NCBI RefSeq assembly: GCF_023016065.1
Contig: NZ_JALKAQ010000011.1
Location: 44,739 to 108,738 of the forward strand
Direction of reading: 5' to 3'
Source of the DNA: Marinobacter sp. S0848L
GTDB lineage: Bacteria; Pseudomonadota; Gammaproteobacteria; Pseudomonadales; Oleiphilaceae
Length of the DNA: 64,000 nt
Part shown: positions 27,001 through 34,332 of the stretch, one piece after another
How positions within the stretch are numbered: position 1 is the first letter of the stretch
How the letters are laid out: the number at the start of each line of letters is the position of its first letter
Position numbers and translations under genes: made by a program
The notes under the pieces: model-generated
Told to the model about the DNA's origin: nothing
Database searches by the model: none
The model's input: only the letters and a program-made list of their open reading frames with translations

Positions 27001-28882
27001 CGGCAATGGTTTGTTGTGCTCCGAGAAAACCCGATTGGTTGCGGCGTTCAACCACATCCACATTTTCATCGATCCGAACCCGGACGCGGCCAAAACGTAC
27101 AAAGAGCGCAAGCGGCTGTTTGAAATGCCGCGCTCGGCTTGGACAGATTTTGACCCGAAGTTGATCTCCAAGGGCGGCGGTGTGTTTAGCCGTACGGCAA
27201 AATCTATTGTGTTGACCCCTGAAGTCAAGAAATTACTCGGCATCAAGGCCGACAGCGTTCCGCCGAACATGCTGATCGGCCATATTCTGAAAGCCGAAGT
27301 GGATTTGTTGTGGGTAGGTGGTATAGGCACCTACGTGAAAGGCGCGTCAGAGAGTCATGCAGATGTCGGCGACAAAGCCAACGACGGGGTACGGATTAAT
27401 GGCGGCGAGCTGCGCTGTAAAGTGGTTGGTGAGGGGGGCAACCTCGGCTTCACCCAGCTTGGCCGGATTGATTACGCCCTCAAAGGCGGTCGCTTGAACA
27501 CAGACTTCATCGACAACTCTGGTGGTGTGGATTGTTCCGACCACGAGGTCAACATGAAGATCCTGCTCAATCGCGCCGTGGCTATGGGCGATCTGACCCA
27601 AAAACAGCGCAATAAAATGCTGGAAGACATGACCGACGACGTGTCTGCGCTGGTGTTGAAAAACAACTATCGCCAGACACAGGCCATCAGCATTGCCAAC
27701 GAAGATACTTTCATCCGGCTTGAAGAATACCGTCGTTTGATGAACTCCTTCGAAAGCGAAGACAAACTAAACCGCAGTCTGGAGTTCCTGCCGGACGACG
27801 AGGCGCTGTCTGAGCGCAAACTGGTCTCGAAAGGCCTGACCCGGCCCGAGTTGTCAGTGCTGATTTCATACGTGAAAGGGGATCTTAAGCAAACCCTGAT
27901 CGACAGCAGTTTGCCGGACAATCCGCTGCTTGAAGGGGAAATGTACAAGGTCTTCCCGAAGGAGCTTACCAGCAAGTTCAAAAAGGAGTTGGGCGAGCAC
28001 CAGTTGCGGCGGGAAATCATCGCCACACAGATTGCGAACGACATGGTAAACCACATGGGGATTACCTTTGTGGAACGCCTGCAGCAATCAACAGGTGCTG
28101 ATTCGGCAACCATCGCGCTGGCCTGGATTATTGTCCGGGACGTGTTCCGCATTGACAACTGGTGGGACCGGATCGAAGCACTGGACTATCACGTGTCGGC
28201 CGAGCTTCAGTTGGAGCTGATGCAGGATCTGATGCGCCTGATGCGCCGGTCGGTGCGGTGGCTGCTCCGCAACCGCCGTGCAGAGCTCAACATACAGAGC
28301 CACATGGAGCGGTTTGCTGACAGTGTCTGGGCGATTACGTCGAATCTGCCGGAATATCTGGGTGAACAAGCGAAGGTGGATTGGCAAAAACGCAACGACA
28401 AGTTGGTGGCGGCCGGTCTTCCGAAAGACCTGGCATCGGTGCTTTCCGGCACCGGTTATCTATACTCGTCGCTGGGTATCATCGAAGCCAAAGAGACGAC
28501 AAAAATGCCGCTCAAGGCTGTGGCAAACCTGTATTACGATCTGGGCGACCGGCTCGATCTGAACTGGTTTGCTGAGGCGATTGCGGCATTGACTCCGAAC
28601 TCCCACTGGCAAGCCCTGGCGCGGGAAAGTTTCCGGGAAGATCTCGATTGGCAGCAGCGTGCTCTGACCACCGGTGTCCTGCAGTTGGCGGGCAAAGCCG
28701 AGAAAGTGCCGGAGTGCGCGCAAGCGTGGGAGGATAAAAATCAGCACATGATTGAGCGCTGGAACAGCATGCTGGCGGAGCTGAAGGGCGTTCGGGAGCC
28801 CGAGTACGCGATGTTCTCGGTGGCACTGCGCGAGCTGTTGGACCTGGCTCAAAGCACGCTGCACCAGCAGCCTGGCGAGTAA
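24017..28882 (+). CDS. gdhB: NAD-dependent glutamate dehydrogenase, 180-kDa class
   Basis: This 1621-aa enzyme matches the large NAD-specific glutamate dehydrogenases of Pseudomonas and Streptomyces (L_GDH class), which convert glutamate to 2-oxoglutarate and ammonia in glutamate/arginine breakdown. The N-terminal half (about 1-700) holds the regulatory ACT-like segments. The catalytic part includes [20 protein letters not shown], then [12 protein letters not shown] with the conserved lysine, the nucleotide-binding region [15 protein letters not shown], and [16 protein letters not shown]. A helical C-terminal domain completes it. ATG 24017 has GAGG 6 nt upstream; the frame opens four codons earlier with TTG. 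The length is that expected for the class. It is monocistronic, ending at a good terminator. Confidence 0.96.
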   Translation: [1621 protein letters not shown]

Positions 28883-28907
28883 AATCAAGCGTAAATAGCG
28901 TGGTGAT

Positions 28908-28947
28908 AGCCCTGAGGATGCTGTGAAGGCAGACTCAGGGCTTTTTT
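28908..28947 (+). terminator. Rho-independent terminator after gdhB
   Basis: AGCCCTGAG (28908-28916) and CTCAGGGCT (28934-28942) form a perfect 9-bp stem around a 17-nt loop, followed directly by a run of T to 28947. It lies 25 bp past the gdhB stop and ends that transcript before the RsmC-like gene. Confidence 0.88.
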
Positions 28948-28994
28948 CCGGTTAGCATACGGGCTTTTCAGCATCACCTGCAGGCCGTCTTGCC

Positions 28995-30050
28995 ATGTCT
29001 TCACTACCGAACACCCACGAAGTTCTCCTCCGCAATGATCACCTGTTGACGAGTCGTGTGGCCGTTTTGGGCCTATCTGATTCCGCTCTGTTGCCGCAGT
29101 GCCCTGCTGCTGGCTTGGTTATGACGGAGCATGCGGGCGTCTTTAAAACCTTAGCGCCGTACACCGATTGGCAGCAGTGCTTCGGATACGACACCGAAGG
29201 TTTGCAATCCAATTCGTTTGATACGGTGATCGTGTTTTTGCCCAAGGCGCGCGCAGAACTTAACTTGCGTTTGGCCATGGCACAGTTTCTGGGTTGTCCT
29301 GGAGCAAACCTGGTGATGATCGGTGAGAAAAAAGAAGGCATTGCGGGCGGCGCCAAGCAGTTTCTTCAGGCGGTGCCCGATGGCATGAAAATCGACAGTG
29401 CCCGGCACTGCCAAGTGTGGAGTGGAACCAACAGTCAGCCCAAAGACGCCTTTGCTCTGAAAGACTATCTGCAATGGACCCCGGTGAGCTGTGCTGGCGT
29501 TGAGCTGTCGGTGGCCGGTTTACCGGGCGTATTCAGTGAGGGCGAGTTGGACGGTGGAACCCGGCTGTTGCTGGAGAATCTCGCAGAAAAGCCATTGTCC
29601 GGCGAACGGGTGCTGGATTTTGCCTGCGGTGCTGGCGTGATTGGCAGCTGGATTCAGGCATACCGCCGTACATCGGGTGAGGAACCCGGCGTCGTCGATG
29701 GGGTAGACGTGCAAGCGCAAGCGGTAGCCTGTGCCAGAGCAACCTATGAAGGGGCAGGTGCACAGGGTGAAATATATGCAGAAGACGGTTTAGCTGGGCT
29801 GAAGGGCCGCTGGCAGGCGGTTGTGACAAATCCGCCGTTTCACTCCGGCGTGAAAACCGATACATCGATGACCGAACAGTTTATTCGCCAGGTTGCTAAG
29901 CACCTGGTGCCCGGTGGCGAGCTAAGATTAGTGGCCAACAGCTTCTTACCCTACGAAGCATTGCTGCAGCAGTTTATCGGCCCGGTGCAAACACTGGCTC
30001 AAGACAAGCGATTCACCGTATATCGCGCGTTTCAGCGGGTGCCACGCTGA
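28995..30050 (+). CDS. rsmC: RsmC-like rRNA (guanine-N2)-methyltransferase
   Basis: The 351-aa protein has the two-domain layout of RsmC. The N-terminal, degenerate methyltransferase-like half (about 1-165) is followed by a catalytic Rossmann half with motif [15 protein letters not shown] (near 205) and motif [16 protein letters not shown], where NPPF is typical of base-amino methyltransferases. RsmC makes m2G1207 in 16S rRNA; E. coli RsmC is 343 aa. Assignment to RsmC rather than RlmG rests on length and on the next plus-strand gene being the better RlmG match. The ribosome-binding site is weak. Confidence 0.82.
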   Translation: MSSLPNTHEVLLRNDHLLTSRVAVLGLSDSALLPQCPAAGLVMTEHAGVFKTLAPYTDWQQCFGYDTEGLQSNSFDTVIVFLPKARAELNLRLAMAQFLGCPGANLVMIGEKKEGIAGGAKQFLQAVPDGMKIDSARHCQVWSGTNSQPKDAFALKDYLQWTPVSCAGVELSVAGLPGVFSEGELDGGTRLLLENLAEKPLSGERVLDFACGAGVIGSWIQAYRRTSGEEPGVVDGVDVQAQAVACARATYEGAGAQGEIYAEDGLAGLKGRWQAVVTNPPFHSGVKTDTSMTEQFIRQVAKHLVPGGELRLVANSFLPYEALLQQFIGPVQTLAQDKRFTVYRAFQRVPR

Positions 30051-30064
30051 ATTTCAGGTATAAA

Positions 30065-30151
30065 AAAACCCCTGGGGAGGGGTAAAAAAAGCATGTGCAG
30101 AAAACATTCGGTCAATCGGCGTGCGCCGATACCCTGACCGAAAGGGGTTTT
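30065..30151 (+). promoter_or_regulatory. Structured intergenic region with alternative hairpins
   Basis: Three pairings are visible between the two methyltransferase genes. ACCCCT (30068-30073) pairs with AGGGGT (30078-30083) over a GGGG loop, flanked by A7 on both sides. TTCGGTCA (30107-30114) pairs with TGACCGAA (30135-30142), with an inner ATCGGC/GCCGAT stem (30115-30120/30125-30130) over a GTGC tetraloop. The strand AAAACCCCT (30065-30073) can instead pair with AGGGGTTTT (30143-30151), enclosing the central hairpin. The first two and the third pairing compete for the same bases. No T tract follows on the plus strand; on the minus strand the first hairpin is followed by T7, as in a terminator. 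Confidence 0.55.
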
Positions 30152-30231
30152 CGGCGTGAACAGGGCTAATTTAGGGCTTATTTCTAGAGTAAACAGCCTA
30201 AAAGCGTTATTTATCAGAAATTGGCGATCGG

Positions 30232-31374
30232 ATGCCTGAAATGACAAGTGAAGTACTCGAAATTGCTGGCAAGAGTTTGGTCCTGCGACGACCCGGCCGT
30301 GAGGCGTCGTCGTTAAGGGCGTGGGATGCCGCCGACGAGCTGCTGTTAGATGAAGCGCTGAAGCGCGCAACCTCGGAACAACGAGTGCTTGTAATAGACG
30401 ACACCTTCGGCGCGTTGACGATAGGCCTTGGCGAGTTCGCGCCGGTTTCGGTCGCTGACAGCGCAAGTTTAGAGGCTGCGCTAAAGGTCAACGCTGGCCT
30501 GAACAAATCTTTGCCCAACCCGCAGAAGCCCCACAGTTGGCTTAACCCCCCGGACGGTACGTTTGATCTGGTTGTGATGCGGATTTCCAGACACGCCGAG
30601 TATTTGGCCTGGTTGCTGCGCTGGGTAAACACGCAACTTTCGGAAAACGGCTGTTTGTTGGCCGGGGGCATGATTAAACATCTGCCCGAGCGCAGCGTGG
30701 ACGTTTTTGCGGGAGCTGTGGTTACAGAATCGGTGCTTCCCGCGAGAAAAAAAGCCCGGGTTGTTGTCTGCGGTCGTGGCAACGAAACTCTGGATGGTTG
30801 GCCATCCATCTGGAAGGGTTACGAGCGAGACGATTTGCCGGCCCGGGTAGAAGCCATGCCCGCGGTGTTTTCACGAGAGCGTCTGGATATTGGCACCCGT
30901 GAATTGCTGCCCCTGGTGCAACCGGCGGTTAAAGCGTTGAATGCCGAAGCCTGTGTGCTTGATCTGGCGAGTGGTAACGGGGTTCTTGGGCTCACCGCGC
31001 TGGCTTGCCGGGAGGATATCTCGCTTACGTTCAGCGATGTGTCCAGTCAGGCCGTTGCCAGTGTGCAACGTAACCTCGAACGCTGCGGATACCGTGAACG
31101 CGCACAGCTGCACCACAGTGACGGGGTGCCGAAGGAATGTGGTTTCTATCAGTTGATCTTACTGAATCCTCCGTTTCATGAAGGTGGCGTAGTAGGGGAT
31201 CATATTGCACTAAGGTTGTTCAAAGAGGCTGCCGAGCATCTGGCGGCAGACGGGCGAGTATTGATGGTCGGCAATCGCCATTTGGGCTATCACCGCACTC
31301 TTAAACGCTACTTTCGAACGGTGCAGCAGCGGGCGGCAAGCCCGCGCTTTGTTGTGTTTGAGGCGTCGTTATAG
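30232..31374 (+). CDS. rlmG: RlmG-like 23S rRNA (guanine-N2)-methyltransferase
   Basis: The 380-aa protein is an RsmC/RlmG-type methyltransferase: a non-catalytic N-terminal half (about 1-190) and a catalytic half with motif I CVLDLASGNGVLGLTAL (near 242) and motif IV LILLNPPFHEGGVVGD. The following region DGRVLMVGNRHLGYHRTLKR is characteristic of RlmG, which makes m2G1835 in 23S rRNA; E. coli RlmG is 378 aa. The start could also be the ATG three codons in. Together with the RsmC-like gene upstream it forms a pair of diverged paralogues acting on the two ribosomal subunits. Confidence 0.84.
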   Translation: MPEMTSEVLEIAGKSLVLRRPGREASSLRAWDAADELLLDEALKRATSEQRVLVIDDTFGALTIGLGEFAPVSVADSASLEAALKVNAGLNKSLPNPQKPHSWLNPPDGTFDLVVMRISRHAEYLAWLLRWVNTQLSENGCLLAGGMIKHLPERSVDVFAGAVVTESVLPARKKARVVVCGRGNETLDGWPSIWKGYERDDLPARVEAMPAVFSRERLDIGTRELLPLVQPAVKALNAEACVLDLASGNGVLGLTALACREDISLTFSDVSSQAVASVQRNLERCGYRERAQLHHSDGVPKECGFYQLILLNPPFHEGGVVGDHIALRLFKEAAEHLAADGRVLMVGNRHLGYHRTLKRYFRTVQQRAASPRFVVFEASL

Positions 31375-31383
31375 CGGCTAGAA

Positions 31384-32004
31384 TCAAACAGCCGAAGTAG
31401 GGCGGTCGTACCCGAGGCGTGCGAGTGTATCAACGATGGTTTGAGTCTGGCTGTCTACTTCAATGTTTACCGCTTGGCCTCGTTCGATGGTACCGAAGGT
31501 GGTGGCGCGAAGTGTTTCAGGAATCAAATACACGTTGAAACGATTCGCTTCAACTTCTCCAACGGTCAAACTGGCACCATTGATGGCAATAAAGCCTTTC
31601 GGAAACACGTACTTCATCCAGTTTTCCGGCACTTCAAACCACAGCGTGACGTTGTTTTCGGTTCGAATAATCTCTGCTAGTTGAACGGTTGTATGCACAT
31701 GCCCGCTCAACAAATGCCCGCCGATCTCATCGCCGATACGCGCCGCCCGTTCGAAGTTCACTGTGTCGCCTATTTTGAGCTGGCCCAGCGTCGTTAACCG
31801 CAGGGTTTCTTGCATAGCATCGAAATAAAGCTGCTGGCCCTCCTGCCGGGTGACCGTCATGCACGTACCGTTAATGGCAACAGAGGCTCCAATCGTAACC
31901 CCGTGCACCTTGTCTTCAGGAAGTTCGATAACGAGGGTGTTCAGGCCTGGTGCTGTATGGATTTCGACTACTTTGGCAATGCCCTGAACGATACCGGTAA
32001 ACAT
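31384..32004 (-). CDS. ribE: Riboflavin synthase (alpha subunit type)
   Basis: The 206-aa enzyme dismutates two molecules of 6,7-dimethyl-8-ribityllumazine to riboflavin. It has the diagnostic N-terminus MFTGIVQGIAKV and two repeated lumazine-binding barrels (about 1-97 and 98-195), with repeated motifs ETLRLTTLGQLKIGDTVNFE and ETLRATTFGTIERGQAVNIE, and IGGHLLSGHVHTT. The sequence resembles the stand-alone E. coli enzyme. It is not in a rib operon here and no FMN riboswitch was recognised upstream. A GGAGA ribosome-binding site precedes the ATG. It converges on rlmG with a 9-bp gap. Confidence 0.93.
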   Translation of the reverse strand: MFTGIVQGIAKVVEIHTAPGLNTLVIELPEDKVHGVTIGASVAINGTCMTVTRQEGQQLYFDAMQETLRLTTLGQLKIGDTVNFERAARIGDEIGGHLLSGHVHTTVQLAEIIRTENNVTLWFEVPENWMKYVFPKGFIAINGASLTVGEVEANRFNVYLIPETLRATTFGTIERGQAVNIEVDSQTQTIVDTLARLGYDRPTSAV

Positions 32005-32151
32005 AAACCGTCTCCTGACGTGCGATGGATGCCGAAAGGATACCGGTGGTGGTGCCGGTTGCCAAGAAGTAGCGGCTGTTGGCGGCCTCTCAAGTTGTGA
32101 CGCTTTTGGTCGATAACCAAATTATCCAAAGCTTTTAAAAGTGGGAATCTT

Positions 32152-33015
32152 ATGGCGGAAAATGCCACAACAACTTTAACCGGAGGGGCTGATTCGCCAC
32201 CCGCCCAGCTCCGTGCAGGCAGGCCGGCCGATCCGGCCGATGTCACTAACAACGAACTCGAGAAGATCGCCGATACCGATCAGCCAGAGGGCGCGGTTAG
32301 CGCCGAAGGTGAGCAAACGAATCAGACCGGCCCCAACTCTGAAGAGGAGCAAAGCCAGCAAGACCCCGAGCACCGCCAGGCTCAAACCGAACTGAGAAAT
32401 CTCAGGTTAATGCTGCGGCAATGTGACCGCGTACTGCTGATGGATTTCGACTTGCTGTCGATGCCGGAATGGCCTGACAACTACTCGCTGGCGAAAGCGC
32501 GGCGCAGTCGCGACCTTTGGTTGTTGTCGGCTTTGGTGGCGGCGACGGTATTTCTCAGCGGATTAACCGGTTTTGTGCCAGCGTGGGTTGCCGGTGGGGG
32601 CTTTGGAGTTTGCGTCATCATACTTCTTTTGGGTGTGCCGTTTATTCGGCGCGTCTACACCAACAAGCCTTCCTATCTGGATTTGGTATGGCAGCGCCAG
32701 CGACTGTTGAGCGATGCCCGCAAGCATGTGGCACATTTGGAGGGAAACGACGGGTTGGTGTGGCAATGCGCGCGAATGGCCCGCTATAACGCCAGTTTGA
32801 GGCACGCTCGCTTCAGTGACATGATCCGGCTTTCGGAGCAGCGGGTTTTGCCGCGTTACCTCACCAAGCGGGAGCATTTCCGGCTGTATCTGATTTACAT
32901 GCTGGAAGCAGAGCGAGCCTACAACAAAATTCAGCAAGCGTTTTTTGATGGCAACCAGGCCGCTATCGATAAAGGCTGGCAAGACGTCGCGGCAGCCCCA
33001 GAGGCCCGTACTTGA
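32152..33015 (+). CDS. Hypothetical two-TM membrane protein
   Basis: I do not recognise this 287-aa protein. Residues 1-75 are polar and probably disordered (rich in A, E, Q, T, P). A short helix with NLRLMLRQCDRVLLMDFDLL follows (about 82-105). Two TM helices joined by a short loop lie at about 122-163 (LWLLSALVAATVFLSGLTGF, then GGGFGVCVIILLLGVPFI). The C-terminal 120 residues are basic and helical, with several Arg/Tyr/Leu-rich stretches, and should face the cytoplasm with the N-terminus. GGGAA precedes the ATG. Its TGA stop lies within the -35 box of the psrA promoter, so the two genes are physically interlocked. Coding bias looks like its neighbours. Confidence 0.75.
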   Translation: MAENATTTLTGGADSPPAQLRAGRPADPADVTNNELEKIADTDQPEGAVSAEGEQTNQTGPNSEEEQSQQDPEHRQAQTELRNLRLMLRQCDRVLLMDFDLLSMPEWPDNYSLAKARRSRDLWLLSALVAATVFLSGLTGFVPAWVAGGGFGVCVIILLLGVPFIRRVYTNKPSYLDLVWQRQRLLSDARKHVAHLEGNDGLVWQCARMARYNASLRHARFSDMIRLSEQRVLPRYLTKREHFRLYLIYMLEAERAYNKIQQAFFDGNQAAIDKGWQDVAAAPEART

Positions 33016-33040
33016 CATTATCAGTTCTCAAACGTATGTT
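33012..33040 (+). promoter_or_regulatory. psrA promoter (-35/-10)
   Basis: TTGACA at 33012-33017 is a perfect -35 box; a 17-nt spacer leads to TATGTT at 33035-33040 (4 of 6 to TATAAT). The start of psrA is 36 bp further on. The -10 box lies inside the tandem operator, so PsrA binding would block RNA polymerase. Confidence 0.7.
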
Positions 33041-33055
33041 TCAAACAGACGTTTG
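33029..33055 (+). promoter_or_regulatory. Tandem PsrA operators
   Basis: CAAAC-N4-GTTTC (33029-33042) is followed, sharing one base, by CAAAC-N4-GTTTG (33042-33055). Both fit the known Pseudomonas PsrA site (C/G)AAAC-N2-4-GTTT(G/C). They lie 21 bp before psrA and over its -10 box, which fits autorepression released by long-chain fatty acids. Confidence 0.75.
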
Positions 33056-33075
33056 CTAGAGGCGCTGATAATAAA

Positions 33076-33753
33076 ATGGCACAGTCAGATACCGTAGATC
33101 GGATTCTCGATGCAGCTGAAGAGCTGTTCGCGGAGCGTGGTTTCGCAGAAACCTCACTGCGCATGATTACCAGTAAGGCTAACGTAAATCTGGCTGCGGT
33201 CAATTACCATTTTGGCTCAAAGAATGCGCTTATCCACGCGGTGTTTGCGCGTTTCCTGACGCCTTTCTCATCAACACTGGAAGTCGCGTTCGATGAGTTG
33301 GAACAAAAGTGTCAGGGCCAGCCCCCGACTCTGAACCAGACACTATGGGTATTGACCGAAAGCGCGATACGCATGCCTCAGCGTAATGAAAAGGGTATTT
33401 CCATCTTCATGCGTTTGCTGGGCCTTGCCTATACCCAGTCGCAAGGGCATTTGCGCAAGTTTCTGGAGCAGGAATACGGGCAACCGTTCAGTCGTTTTAT
33501 GAGCTTGCTGAAGGAAGCCACGCCGGAGTTGTCTGCAGTTGATCGGTACTGGCGTATACAGTTCATGTTGGGTGCAACCGCGTTCACCATGTCCAGCAGT
33601 GATGCCTTGATTGACATTCTCGACAACAAACTCGGTGTGCAGGCCTCGGTTCAGGAAATTGCCGCGCGTTTGGTGCCGTTCCTGGCCGAAGGCATGAAAG
33701 CGCCCGATAAACTCCAGGTGCCCCCTATGCTCTCAGGCACTACAGTTGCCTGA
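33076..33753 (+). CDS. psrA: TetR-family fatty-acid-responsive regulator PsrA
   Basis: The 225-aa protein has an N-terminal TetR helix-turn-helix (about 8-55: VDRILDAAEELFAERGFAET, then SKANVNLAAVNYHFGSKNAL) and an all-helical ligand domain. The sequence closely recalls Pseudomonas PsrA, which senses long-chain fatty acids, represses itself and beta-oxidation genes, and activates rpoS. Support comes from the tandem PsrA-type operators upstream and from the neighbouring methylthioinosine phosphorylase, csiV-like gene and mfd, which share its neighbourhood in P. aeruginosa. The nagZ gene that lies there in Pseudomonas is absent; an L,D-transpeptidase and an MscS gene are found instead. Confidence 0.88.
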   Translation: MAQSDTVDRILDAAEELFAERGFAETSLRMITSKANVNLAAVNYHFGSKNALIHAVFARFLTPFSSTLEVAFDELEQKCQGQPPTLNQTLWVLTESAIRMPQRNEKGISIFMRLLGLAYTQSQGHLRKFLEQEYGQPFSRFMSLLKEATPELSAVDRYWRIQFMLGATAFTMSSSDALIDILDNKLGVQASVQEIAARLVPFLAEGMKAPDKLQVPPMLSGTTVA

Positions 33754-33808
33754 GCTCCCCGCCCTCAGGTAGGCTTCCCTCTGGTTTTTGCCCGAGGGAG
33801 CTTACGCT

Positions 33809-34309
33809 TTGAATACTCCATCGCCCCAACGGGCGCATATTCACATTTCTCTCTCCGATCAGTCGCTTAGACTGCTGACCACTGGCGGTTCCCTGTTAGC
33901 GGAGTACCCGGTGTCGACTGCGCTCAATGGCGCGGGTGAGCGCGATGGCAGCGGTTGCACCCCTAGGGGCAAGCACTACATCCGTGTGCGTATTGGCGAG
34001 GGCCAGCCCTTGAACGCGGTTTTTCGCGGGCGGCGGCCAACCGGTGAAATCTACACGCCAGAGCTTGCGGAGCGTTACCCCGATCGCGACTGGATCCTGA
34101 CTCGCATACTTTGGCTGTGCGGCCGGGAATGGCAGCGTAATCGCGGGCCGGGTGTCGATACCTTCCGACGTTTCATATACATTCATGGAACACCCGACAC
34201 CGAACCGATGAGTATACCAATGTCCCATGGCTGCGTACGGATGAGAAACAGGGATTTGCTAGAATTGTTCGAGCGTGCGCCAGCGGGTATGCACGTAACT
34301 ATTGAATAG
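33809..34309 (+). CDS. L,D-transpeptidase (YkuD) family protein without signal peptide
   Basis: The protein (166 aa) is a single YkuD domain with the active-site motif IPMSHGCVRMRN, containing the catalytic Cys and the conserved His of IHGTPDTE. Such enzymes make 3-3 peptidoglycan cross-links or anchor lipoproteins. TTG 33809 has GGGAG 8 nt upstream and is preferred to a TTG at 33788 that lacks a site. Neither start gives a hydrophobic signal sequence, which is odd for an enzyme of periplasmic substrates. It may have a cytoplasmic substrate, such as recycled muropeptides, or an unusual export route. It lies 24 bp before the MscS gene. Confidence 0.82.
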   Translation: MNTPSPQRAHIHISLSDQSLRLLTTGGSLLAEYPVSTALNGAGERDGSGCTPRGKHYIRVRIGEGQPLNAVFRGRRPTGEIYTPELAERYPDRDWILTRILWLCGREWQRNRGPGVDTFRRFIYIHGTPDTEPMSIPMSHGCVRMRNRDLLELFERAPAGMHVTIE

Positions 34310-34332
34310 GTTTACCAACCCCGAGGAATAGG

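Noticed and set aside
31963..32151. Possible FMN riboswitch upstream of riboflavin synthase
   Set aside because: The leader has a small ACCGG/CCGGT hairpin (32042-32059) but none of the conserved FMN-aptamer segments.
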